Assembly: GCF_011059185.1 (NCBI RefSeq)
Contig: NZ_JAALFE010000028.1
Location: 1-34,328 of the forward strand
Direction of reading: 5' to 3'
Length of the DNA: 34,328 nt
Source: Paragemmobacter kunshanensis
GTDB lineage: Bacteria > Pseudomonadota > Alphaproteobacteria > Rhodobacterales > Rhodobacteraceae
The notes beneath the pieces are model-generated. The model saw only the letters and a list, made by a program, of their open reading frames with translations. It did no database searches and was not told where the DNA came from. Positions 15,459 to 22,983 of the stretch are shown here, piece after piece (the stretch's first letter is position 1; every line of letters starts with the position of its first letter). The translations under genes and the position numbers were made by a program.

Positions 15459-15858
15459 GGTGCGCCTTGCCCAGTCTAGGGGTGCCTACGACCGCAGGGG
15501 CCCCAAACCGACCGAGACAGAACAGACGGAATTTGCGCGTGCAGCGCGGAGCGCCTCGTCAAGGACGGCCCTCTGCATACATTCATCAGGCCGGCCAACG
15601 CGGCAGTGCAGCTTTCGCAATCCTGACGTTCGTGCATCACGCAGCATGCGCGGCAGGTAGATGACGGGAGAGCGGAACGAAGTTTCAGTTTGTTGAGTGA
15701 ATCTGAAAGAGCGAATTCAAGCTGGTCCCGTTTGGCTACATGATTGTGCACTGGCTGGAAAAAAACTTTGGGCTCTGTGGGCGTAGACGGCCTCACACGA
15801 ACAGCGCTTTTCATCTTCGTACCGACGTAAACGGAGACGATGATGATCGCGAGTGCTG
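15459..15858. other. 400-nt region between FseA and the cargo operon
   Basis: No convincing gene. G+C falls from left to right, marking the border between element backbone and the reverse-strand cargo. A 112-codon minus-strand frame (15476-15814) has no ribosome-binding site and an erratic composition, so it is not called. Any terminator of the cargo operon would lie here, but I see no clear stem with a T-run. Confidence 0.4.
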
Positions 15859-16989
15859 CTACTCGTCGATCTGAACCTCCTCCTTTTCATGGGGCCAGAT
15901 CACCGTGAGCCCGCCCTGTGATGCAGCTCTGTCCTCTGTGTGTAAAGGATCCTCAACAGGAGGCTCACCTTTGCAGACTGATTGGATAAAGTTGGTCGAC
16001 AGCGACGCCAAGGCGATATTTGGCGTGAATTCCCGCGCTTGCCTTATGCGCGGCAGGTCGTTAGCACTTCGAATGGGCATTGCACCGAATGGGCCAAGGA
16101 TAACTGCAAGACCAGGCTCGATACGGCGCCCCCCTACTATGAGCCTGACGCCCGCGCCCTCCTCAATAGTAGGTGTCCTTCCAGTATCTCCAATGATGCC
16201 GAAGGCGCCATGTTCACCCGTATAGCGCATCCCGGCCGCAACAGCCTGCATGTCGGCCTGCAAGAGAATACGTTCGAGTGATTTATAGTCCTCTCCATCC
16301 AGCTTTCCGTCTTCAGGATCCCACGCGATCAGAGTTGGATCGCGGCCGTTTTCCTGGGTGCCCCAGCGCGACGCGATAGCCCAGCGTTTCGATGGAAGTT
16401 TGCGGTTGGATGCACGAACGAACACCGCAGTCCGCTCAGTCTGACCGATTGCACTTTGCAAGGCAGACGGTATGCCACTGGGGCCTCTCCATGCACGCGA
16501 TCCTTTGTCATGCGACCCCTTGGCTTCAACGATCACTAGGCCATGCGCGTCCAGACCGACCCAATCAGCTTCGAGGCCGTTGCCCGATGGGTCCTTCCGT
16601 ATCTGAAATGGCGTGCTTTGGAGCCACCGCTTGGCCAAGTCCAGTGGTACCATGACTCGGACGCCTTCAAAGGCAGTTAGATAGGCGCGGGCTGTGTATC
16701 GGCCAAGAAGACTGGAATAGGCAGATTTTGCATCTCTGCCGAGGCCGGGACCGTCGTCTTTCCAGCGAAGCTGTGGGCTGGGCGCCAGAATGCTCTGAAA
16801 CAAGTCAGTCCAAATCGAGGCCATGTGAGGGGTCGCTGTCATGAACGTCTCACGCGCGGCGGCTATGCCGATGGCTGTGAGCGCCAGATCCTGCCATGCC
16901 GAAGCATTTAGCGGAGTAGCTGTCGGATCGATCCGTCTCAACCAGACGGAGCGGGATGTTGTCGATATCGTTCGTGTAATGATTGCCAA
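15859..16989 (-). CDS. PD-(D/E)XK-type nuclease-like protein, third gene of the RT operon, 376 aa
   Basis: The core is GLEADWVGLDAHGLVIVEAKG (about residues 138-158): an acidic pair, a beta hairpin, then E155-A-K157. This is the D...ExK arrangement of restriction-endonuclease-like nucleases, preceded by a helix LLGRYTARAYLTAFEGVRV. The C-terminal 150 residues are alpha/beta without a known motif and end in the acidic tail KEEVQIDE. No signal peptide. There is no ATG near the start; the TTG at 16989 has GGAG 6 nt upstream, while a TTG at 17001 lies just after an in-frame stop and lacks a good site. It follows the polymerase gene by about 100 nt on the same strand. Probable role: DNA or RNA cleavage within the RT-polymerase system. 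Exact family unknown. Confidence 0.65.
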   Translation of the reverse strand: MAIITRTISTTSRSVWLRRIDPTATPLNASAWQDLALTAIGIAAARETFMTATPHMASIWTDLFQSILAPSPQLRWKDDGPGLGRDAKSAYSSLLGRYTARAYLTAFEGVRVMVPLDLAKRWLQSTPFQIRKDPSGNGLEADWVGLDAHGLVIVEAKGSHDKGSRAWRGPSGIPSALQSAIGQTERTAVFVRASNRKLPSKRWAIASRWGTQENGRDPTLIAWDPEDGKLDGEDYKSLERILLQADMQAVAAGMRYTGEHGAFGIIGDTGRTPTIEEGAGVRLIVGGRRIEPGLAVILGPFGAMPIRSANDLPRIRQAREFTPNIALASLSTNFIQSVCKGEPPVEDPLHTEDRAASQGGLTVIWPHEKEEVQIDE

Positions 16990-17094
16990 ATCAGTCTCCA
17001 ATCTGCGTCACAGCCCTTAATGGGCAATCGATGACTTTCAAATCAATGTAGGCTTCGCGCCTCATCTTGGTCGTTCTGGCAGTCAATCGAATGG

Positions 17095-18681
17095 TCAAAC
17101 TTCATTCTCGCGTGGAACGGACGACTTTTGCTCACTTTCAGCGAAGTCGCTGATTGAAGCCTTGCCAGCCACGCGTCCGCAGAGCACTTCGGTCATGATG
17201 CTTTCGAAGGTTTTGACGACCGTGGCAGGCGTTTCGGTGAGCCTGTGCTCGAAAAGTAGGGCGTCGTGCATCGGGAGTACGACTCTCGTATCTTCGATAG
17301 AGGATGCCGCTACCACCGCGCGTTTAAATATTAGTGACGCCGTACCCTGGACCACCTGACTCACGGCCGAACGCTGCTCCTTGCCGGTGAGTTGCCCCCC
17401 GCCGGCTCGGCGGTAGTGATTGCCGAAGACGGTGGCCACGCGCCCGGAGCTCTGGAACTCGGCCCAAACTTCCTTCTTCCAATCTTCGTATCGTCCGAAT
17501 TGCCGGAAGGCTTCCTTCGCTTTTTGCCTCTCAACTCCGAGCGAGACGGCGGCGTCTACGAGCGCCTTGCGGCTCATCCCGTAGGCATAGGACAAGAATA
17601 GCTGCTTGGCAGCCTTCCGGTTGCCGACAAGGTTTAGGTGTTCAGTCGCGAAGAGCTCGTACATGTCACCCGTCGCGTAGAGGCGCTTGAGCTCTTCGTC
17701 GCCAGACAGTGCTGCCATGATCCCGACCTCGAACTGGTCGAAGTCGACGTAGCTGAGTTGAGCGTCACCATGCGCCTTGATGATTGACCTGTATCGTTTC
17801 GGAATGCTCTGGAGGCTCGGACTGCGCAGTTGCACGCGTGAGGTGCGGGAGCCGAACACGTCCACCACAGGTCGCGTGGCGTGGCTTGATAGGGTGAGCG
17901 AGCCGAGCACTCTGCGCGCCGTGTCAAGAGCGAGAAGCGCCATGGTGTCGCTGCCGAAGTCTCGCTCGTGCGGCACGAACTCGAGGAGGTACTCGACGGA
18001 CACTTCGTCAAGCTCGAAGCCTTCCTTCAGCAGCTTGGCCTCGATGGCTCGCCTGCTCGGTGTCTCGAGCGGCATGTCATGCTTTGCGGAGTAGTCTTTC
18101 AGAAGCATGAAATAGTCGTGCTCCGCCTGAGCCCGCTTGTCCGAGAGCCCCGCTGTGTCGATCGAAATGCCCGCCGACATCGAGAGCTGGAGCGACCTGT
18201 AGGCGGGCACCTCGACGGAGAAGAAGCGTTCGAACTCACCGTTGACCGCCGCTTTCGCACATAGGTCGAGGTACATCGCATAGATCGCCCCAGCTGCCTT
18301 GGCGGCCACAACGCTATCGAACGGGACGCCCTTGTTGAACATCTTCTGGTAGACGTCGCAAACCTCCTGGTCGGCCCCGTAGTGCACGAGCTGTGTCGTG
18401 ACGTCGCGCTTCTCGCGAGCAAGGCGATCTTCGGGGTTTCCGCTTATCGAAATGCGAAATTCGTCAACGTCGATGATTGAGCCAGGCAACGTGCCGGTAA
18501 TGTCGAACAATGCATCGCGGATCATCCAGAAGTCATGACACACTAAAATGCCAGAAAATTCGACGACACTCGCAGCGTCGGTCTCCTGAAGCTGCCCATC
18601 TTGGAACCAGTAGAAGGTGTCCGCTCCTTTCCCTGTGAAATCTTTCATGAAAAGAAGGAGCCTGGCGGCGAGGCTAGTCAT
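17095..18681 (-). CDS. Short family A DNA polymerase, second gene of the RT operon, 528 aa
   Basis: The C-terminal 260 residues carry the Pol I palm and fingers: RSPSLQSIPKR (286-296), motif A SYVDFDQFEVGIMAALSGD with catalytic D313, O-helix NRKAAKQLFLSYAYGMS (354-370; K359 and Y367 kept), VATVFGNHYRR, VVQGTASLIFKRAV, and motif C LPMHDALLFE with D473. Two usual residues differ: the Glu after HD is Ala474, and the fingers Phe next to K359 is Leu363. The first 165 residues are not a 5' nuclease; ILVCHDFWMIRD with IIDVDEF may be a worn exonuclease-like fold. The protein is far shorter than Pol I (about 900 aa). Its start overlaps the RT stop by 8 nt, so the two are translationally coupled. It may copy or extend the RT product (inference). 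Confidence 0.85.
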   Translation of the reverse strand: MTSLAARLLLFMKDFTGKGADTFYWFQDGQLQETDAASVVEFSGILVCHDFWMIRDALFDITGTLPGSIIDVDEFRISISGNPEDRLAREKRDVTTQLVHYGADQEVCDVYQKMFNKGVPFDSVVAAKAAGAIYAMYLDLCAKAAVNGEFERFFSVEVPAYRSLQLSMSAGISIDTAGLSDKRAQAEHDYFMLLKDYSAKHDMPLETPSRRAIEAKLLKEGFELDEVSVEYLLEFVPHERDFGSDTMALLALDTARRVLGSLTLSSHATRPVVDVFGSRTSRVQLRSPSLQSIPKRYRSIIKAHGDAQLSYVDFDQFEVGIMAALSGDEELKRLYATGDMYELFATEHLNLVGNRKAAKQLFLSYAYGMSRKALVDAAVSLGVERQKAKEAFRQFGRYEDWKKEVWAEFQSSGRVATVFGNHYRRAGGGQLTGKEQRSAVSQVVQGTASLIFKRAVVAASSIEDTRVVLPMHDALLFEHRLTETPATVVKTFESIMTEVLCGRVAGKASISDFAESEQKSSVPRENEV

Positions 18682-20422
18682 AACCGCTGACCTCGTCGAC
18701 TAGGTTGAGGAGATCGGTGCTCTCCCGCACGGCGAATGGAAGGCCGTCCTCGTTGCAATGGCGTTCGGCCCTGCGCCCAGTTCCCTTCAGGGAGATGGGG
18801 ACATGGCCGTAGAGCGGTCGCAGCGCACTTTCCTGCAGCACCGATGAGGCGATCAGGAGATAGCGGGCGTTCTGGTAGGGCAGTGACGCGAATTCTTGGA
18901 CGCACTTCTCAATAAGGGCCTTTTGATCAACGCAGCGGAGCCAGATTAGGATGGCGGCTGCTTCGCCCGATTTCATGTCCTCCCTCAGCTTGCGGTCTGC
19001 CAGAGCAACGAGATCGTCGGAACTGTGTTGTCGCACCGCGAGCAGCATCCAGATGTTGTAGTTCTGCCAGTCGTGGATGGCCCCATCCTCCGCGAGAAGA
19101 AACGCCTCCAAAGCTGGAAGGCAGCGCCCATCGCGATCCAGCGTGGCGATCAGTCGGCAGTACTGGTCAGTTGTCACGGCGTGCTCGGACAACGACTGGG
19201 ATAGCGTTTCGAGGAGGTTGATCGACAGCGCGTCGCCGACGTCGAAGAGTCCGGAATCCACGATCTTCGCCACTCGGTTCACTGCAAAGCGAAAGGTCCG
19301 CGACTGCGAGTCCCCCGCGGCGATGCATCGGCTAAGAATCTCGAAGATATAAGTCACCGACCTGGTCACGATGCGTCGGCTGCGGGACTGCCACATCTGG
19401 TTTATTGCGATGGTGGAGCTGTCCTGCGACGGGAAATACTCCGCGATTTTCTCGTTCGACACGTCGGGTGCAAGTATTTCTGTCTTGCTGGCGTTGATGT
19501 TAAGGCCGACCATCCGCAGCAACCGAATGAGGTCCTGCAGGGCACGCCGGGCATGTAGCTCGGAATCGGCGATTATGCGGATGTCGTCAACGTACCGATA
19601 GTAGTCATACCCCTTCCTTGTCATCTCCCCGTCCACGAACGACAGCAGGATGTTAGACAGAAACGCCGATGCATCACGGTTCTGCGGTAAGCCGTGGTCT
19701 CGGCTGAATGTCCATTGCGCGAGCAGCCGATCGAGGGTGGAGATCGCGTTTCGAATTTGCAGCTTCTCCGGTCCGGTCGCTGCGAGACTGGGAACTGCCT
19801 GCTCGAGAGCTTTGATGATCTGCAAACGCGAGACGTTTTCGAAGAAGTTACTCAGGTCGGTGACCAATAGGTATCTTCCCGACTTGCGGAAGGTCAGCGT
19901 GACACCTTCGAAGGTGAACCAGCGGTCGATCTTGTTCTTGAATAGATATTTTTCATTAAGTGGAGCAGGCTCGTATCGATAGCTGAGGACGCAGTGGCTA
20001 AGGAGCGGATCGTAGAACGGGATCAGAAAGCTGCAAATGGCCTGATAGACAAATCGATCAAAGAAGTCGGTCTCTAGGCCATAGCGTTCCCCATATCCCT
20101 TCTTTGGAATATTTCGAACGACGCTCCGCGTACCACGATACTCGCCGTTCCACTCCTGCAAAAGCGAGATAATGATCCGCTTCGCCTCCGTTGGAGCCTT
20201 AAAAAGATCATCGTACTGCAGGCAGTCAAAATACCAATCGTCGCGCATGTCTTGTCGGAGGTGCTTGAGCACCAAATCGAATTGAACGGGAAACCCGAGA
20301 GCCTGGCCGTTGAGCCAAAAGGTGGGATTAAGCGCATAGTCGCTCTTCTCGTCAGCCTCGAAATTGCTGCTCACTCCAATGTGCTTTCTTTGTTCCAGTG
20401 GGTTAAGCCACAATTGCGGCAT
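18674..20422 (-). CDS. Reverse transcriptase of UG/Abi-like type, first gene of the operon, 582 aa
   Basis: RT motifs stand in order: NIPKKGYGERYG region near 104-115, motif A YLLVTDLSNFFENV with D189, motif B GLPQNRDASAFLSNILL at 244-260, motif C YRYVDDI with Y277-V-D-D280, and motif D LNINASKTEIL near 307-317. All catalytic aspartates are present. About 320-582 is a helical repeat-like region without homology I can name. There is no group II intron maturase domain, no retron features and no transposase nearby. The long helical C-terminus resembles unclassified (UG/Abi) defence reverse transcriptases; the exact group is unknown. The ATG at 20422 has no clear ribosome-binding site. The gene overlaps the polymerase gene by 8 nt. 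Lower G+C than the backbone and the reversed strand mark it as cargo. Confidence 0.85.
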   Translation of the reverse strand: MPQLWLNPLEQRKHIGVSSNFEADEKSDYALNPTFWLNGQALGFPVQFDLVLKHLRQDMRDDWYFDCLQYDDLFKAPTEAKRIIISLLQEWNGEYRGTRSVVRNIPKKGYGERYGLETDFFDRFVYQAICSFLIPFYDPLLSHCVLSYRYEPAPLNEKYLFKNKIDRWFTFEGVTLTFRKSGRYLLVTDLSNFFENVSRLQIIKALEQAVPSLAATGPEKLQIRNAISTLDRLLAQWTFSRDHGLPQNRDASAFLSNILLSFVDGEMTRKGYDYYRYVDDIRIIADSELHARRALQDLIRLLRMVGLNINASKTEILAPDVSNEKIAEYFPSQDSSTIAINQMWQSRSRRIVTRSVTYIFEILSRCIAAGDSQSRTFRFAVNRVAKIVDSGLFDVGDALSINLLETLSQSLSEHAVTTDQYCRLIATLDRDGRCLPALEAFLLAEDGAIHDWQNYNIWMLLAVRQHSSDDLVALADRKLREDMKSGEAAAILIWLRCVDQKALIEKCVQEFASLPYQNARYLLIASSVLQESALRPLYGHVPISLKGTGRRAERHCNEDGLPFAVRESTDLLNLVDEVSGYD

Positions 20423-20855
20423 CGGCTAGTGCGTCTTGATCTGACGGTCGCTAGAAACCAAGCGGCCCTCCGCTCCGCACAAAAGAAGTACGCTTTCAGC
20501 ACTTATCGCGCGAAAGATGCCTGCCAGCAACCATTCCTAAACCAGACGTACATCTCGTATGCAACGAATGACTGCTGCCCGCCCTCCAAGTCGGGCATGC
20601 TGCCGCGGCGAAGGGTCATCGGGTGGAGGCGCGAACGTCCGCAAGGTCTGTAAAGCTGCCTGTCGCAACCAAGTGGCCCGGGAAGTCGGAACCTCTCGCC
20701 ATGTGAGGAGCCGCCGCTAAGGCAAAGCCTCCCGGGGGAAGGTTACTTCCACCCCCAATCTTCCTCATCCCCCTTTCCGGTCCTTCTTCGCCAGCCTGCG
20801 CGGGACAGGCCGTCCTTTGCCGACGGCCTTCCACAGACCCACGGAGGCCCCATCC
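20423..20855. other. 433-nt intergenic region between RT and rdfS; possible ncRNA or promoters
   Basis: No convincing gene. The RT promoter (minus strand) and the rdfS leader (plus strand) must both lie here. The part near the RT (20423-20580) has lower G+C like the cargo; the part from about 20640 is backbone. Many defence reverse transcriptases use a structured noncoding RNA beside the gene, and this is the only upstream space. A GGGGGAAG/CTTCCaCCCCC stem with a bulged A lies at about 20734-20756 in the rdfS leader, without a T-run. Confidence 0.4.
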
Positions 20856-21137
20856 ATGCGACCCGATCTCGCCGTTCTGCCGCCACGCTACCTGCGCACC
20901 AAGGAGGCGGCGACTTTCCTCAGCCTGTCGGCGCGCACGCTGGAAAAGCACCGGACCTACGGAACCGGCCCCGCCTATCACAAGCTCGGCGGGCGCGTCG
21001 TCTATTCGGTCGATGATCTGACGGCCTGGGTCGCGCGCGGCTCGGTCACCTCGACCTCCGATCCGCGCGGCCAGGTCCTGCCGGCCAAGCGCATGACGGC
21101 GTCGCCGCATGCTGTGCCAGCGCGCGCGACGCGCTGA
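20856..21137 (+). CDS. rdfS: RdfS-like excisionase (AlpA/MerR-type HTH), 93 aa
   Basis: RYLRTKEAATFLSLSARTLEKH is the winged helix-turn-helix of the excisionase family; GPAYHKLGGRVVYSVDDLTAWV is the typical wing and following helix. The C-terminal 30 residues are basic and probably disordered. In ICEMlSymR7A the equivalent RdfS is the recombination directionality factor that turns the integrase to excision and is itself turned on by FseA, which this window also encodes. The ATG at 20856 follows ACGGAGG (20841-20847); the longer frame from 20817 is leader. It stands 18 nt before repA, so both are likely on one transcript with the downstream transfer genes. Confidence 0.8.
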   Translation: MRPDLAVLPPRYLRTKEAATFLSLSARTLEKHRTYGTGPAYHKLGGRVVYSVDDLTAWVARGSVTSTSDPRGQVLPAKRMTASPHAVPARATR

Positions 21138-21155
21138 CGGTCTTTCCGGTTCCTC

Positions 21156-22289
21156 ATGCCCCCGATGCCCCGCAGCGCCTCCGAGCGCGGCCAACTCGAC
21201 CTCTTTCGGGCGCTTCCGGGGGAGTTCGCCCCACGTGACGCGCAGGACCTCATGGCCTATCCGTTCTTCTCCCTGTCCAAGTCGCCGCGCATCCGCCCCA
21301 TCGATTTCGTGGCGGGCAATGTGGCGATACGGGTCGAGGCCGTGCCCGACCATGGCATGGCCACGATCTGGGATGCCGACATCCTGATCTGGGCAGCGAG
21401 CCAGATCGTCGAGGCACGCGATGCGGGCCTGCGCACCTCGCGGCTGATGGCGGCAACGCCCTATGAGATCCTCAATTTCACTGGGCGTGGCACCTCACTG
21501 CGGGACTATCAGCGCCTGAAGGCCGCGCTGGACCGGCTGCAATCGACCACGGTGGCGACGACAATCCGCCAGCCCGCCGAGGGGCGGCGCCATCGCTTCT
21601 CGTGGATCAACGAATGGCATGAACGCAGCGACGCGAGGGGGCGTCCCGACGGCATCGAGCTGATCGTCCCGGACTGGTTCTACCGTGCCGTCCTCGACGA
21701 CGCCCTGATCCTCACCATCGACCGCGCCTATTTCGATCTGACAGGCGGCCTCGACCGCTGGCTCTATCGCCTTGTGCGCAAGCATGGTGGGCGGCAGGCG
21801 GGCGGCTGGCGTTTCGATTTCCGCCACCTGCACCAGAAATCGGGAAGCCTCTCGCCCTTCAGGCGCTTTGCCTTCGAGCTGCGCGACATCATCCGCCGCC
21901 AGCCGCTGCCCGGCTACGTCCTCTTCGTCGAGATCGAAACCGGCGGTCGCATGCTGCTGGCCTTTGAGCCTGCCGCGTCCTGTGGAAAACCTGTGGACGG
22001 CCTCGTGCCATCGGGAACCCGGGGTATCGTGCCATCAGGAACCCGGGGCTCGTGCTATCGGGAACCGAAACCGGGCTCAACCACATGCACCACAACAAAA
22101 AATCGCGCCCTTAACTTAGAGTCTAACAAAGATTCTAACCTTGAAGAGCGCAGGACCGCTGTCGAAACCCTCATCTCGCGGACCGGTGCTGCGCTGAAGG
22201 CACGGCACCGCCGCATGGGAAGCGAAGGCGACGCAGCCGCCGCGAAAGAGCCCGAACTGCCGTTCGGCAAGCCGGGGGCACGCCCGTGA
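21156..22289 (+). CDS. repA: RepA-type replication initiator (RPA family), 377 aa
   Basis: The pattern DLMAYPFFSLSKSPRIRPIDF, IWDADILIWAASQIVEARD, then FTGRGTSLRDYQRLKAALDRL and ELIVPDWFYRAVL is the alphaproteobacterial RepA initiator family. Two winged-helix-like halves are expected at about 70-150 and 190-280. The C-terminal 100 residues are low-complexity and contain VPSGTRG twice, which comes from DNA direct repeats (iterons) within the gene, and then an AT-rich run. RepA probably binds these to start replication of the excised circle. The ATG at 21156 follows rdfS by 18 nt; the stop overlaps the GTG start of a decayed parA (GTGA), the usual repA-parA junction. Confidence 0.85.
   Translation: MPPMPRSASERGQLDLFRALPGEFAPRDAQDLMAYPFFSLSKSPRIRPIDFVAGNVAIRVEAVPDHGMATIWDADILIWAASQIVEARDAGLRTSRLMAATPYEILNFTGRGTSLRDYQRLKAALDRLQSTTVATTIRQPAEGRRHRFSWINEWHERSDARGRPDGIELIVPDWFYRAVLDDALILTIDRAYFDLTGGLDRWLYRLVRKHGGRQAGGWRFDFRHLHQKSGSLSPFRRFAFELRDIIRRQPLPGYVLFVEIETGGRMLLAFEPAASCGKPVDGLVPSGTRGIVPSGTRGSCYREPKPGSTTCTTTKNRALNLESNKDSNLEERRTAVETLISRTGAALKARHRRMGSEGDAAAAKEPELPFGKPGARP
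21981..22140. other. oriV: Candidate replication origin inside repA: DnaA-like box, three iterons, AT-rich stretch
   Basis: TGTGGAAAA (21981-21989) is one base from a DnaA box, and a second TGTGGA follows at 21992-21997. Three direct repeats start at 22004, 22028 and 22051 with a core (C)GTGC(C/T)ATC(G/A)GGAACC; the first two share CCGGGG at the end. Then comes an A/T-rich stretch (22091-22139) with TCTAAC twice. This order (DnaA box, iterons, AT-rich melting region) is that of an iteron origin. It lies within coding DNA. Confidence 0.6.
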
Positions 22290-22468
22290 TCCGCGCGCTC
22301 CACAGCCCGACGGGTGGGGTCAGGAAGACCACCTTCGCCTTCGACCTCGCCGTCGAGTTGTCGGGACGCGTCGAAGGTTCGGCCGGTCAGACAAGAAAGA
22401 CCTTCGGCATGATGCCGCGCAACCTGCTCGGTCGGGGTTTTTCCGTTGCAGAGGGAGCCCTGTCATGA
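22286..22468 (+). pseudogene. parA: parA remnant (first ~28 codons only)
   Basis: VIRALHSPTGGVRKTTFAFDLAVELSGR is the ParA beginning with the deviant Walker A: KGGVGKTT has become TGGVRKTT, so the key glycine is an arginine. After about codon 28 the frame runs into unrelated sequence and stops at 22468. A normal ParA of such elements is about 210 aa. The GTG start overlaps the repA stop. A deletion has evidently joined the start of parA to the leader of the DUF2840 gene. No working ParA remains in the window although a ParB-like protein does. Confidence 0.7.
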
Positions 22469-22983
22469 CTGGCCAACTCCCGCCAAAGCGACAAAGCCAC
22501 GCGTCGAACGACCGGCTTATCTCGTCGATCACATGGGTCCATCTGAATTTCCAGCGACACCGCGTCGAGCAATGGATCCGCTTCGGCCATCCGTGCCGTG
22601 AACAGGTGATCGACCGGCAAAGACGACGGGTCGGTTTCGCCTCCGGTGCCGTCTTTGCCTGCGTCCGTTGGGCCGGGAATGAGCATGGAACCGTCGCGGC
22701 ACGGCTGGTCATCCTGCGCGCTGTTTTGCGGACTGAGCCCTTTCAGACCCTCGGTTTCGTGCATCCCGGTGCCGAAATCCTGCTGCAGCTGGATGGATGG
22801 CTGAGGGTCAAGCGCACCCTTGAAATCATCGATGCCATCGAAGCCCTCGGGATCGATCCGACCGCCGTCGCGCCGGATCATTGGCGTCATGTCCACAATC
22901 GCCTGGCGGCCGGACAGGCCCCGTCGGTCTATTCCTCAGCGCGGCATGTGGCCTGGCTTGCGCGGCGCAGGATCTGCCCATGA
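22465..22983 (+). CDS. DUF2840 protein, 172 aa
   Basis: After a polar start the core is ITWVHLNFQRHRVEQWIRFG, GFASGAVFACVRWAGNEHGT, VILRAVLRTEPFQTLGFVHP and EILLQLDGWLRVKRTLEIID, ending YSSARHVAWLARRR. This is the DUF2840 family, which is nearly always next to traF in alphaproteobacterial conjugative elements; its role is not established, though a part in transfer is implied by the gene order. The ATG at 22465 has GGGAG 8 nt upstream. Its stop overlaps the traF start in ATGA, so the two are translationally coupled. Confidence 0.85.
   Translation: MTGQLPPKRQSHASNDRLISSITWVHLNFQRHRVEQWIRFGHPCREQVIDRQRRRVGFASGAVFACVRWAGNEHGTVAARLVILRAVLRTEPFQTLGFVHPGAEILLQLDGWLRVKRTLEIIDAIEALGIDPTAVAPDHWRHVHNRLAAGQAPSVYSSARHVAWLARRRICP

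Noticed and set aside
15476-15814. Minus-strand frame of 112 codons after the cargo operon
   Set aside because: It has no initiation site, erratic composition and no recognisable domain. Its start (AVRVRPSTPT) is like peptides read across tRNA 3' ends, but the matching DNA does not form a proper T-arm, so I call neither a gene nor an attachment site.
18674-20422. Reverse transcriptase as a group II intron or retron
   Set aside because: There is no maturase or endonuclease domain, no intron ends, and no retron-like msr/msd stem arrangement that I could see; tandem coupling to a polymerase gene argues for a separate system.
22004-22071. Three short direct repeats as a CRISPR array
   Set aside because: The units follow each other at 23-24 bp without spacers, lie inside repA and no cas gene is present; they fit iterons.
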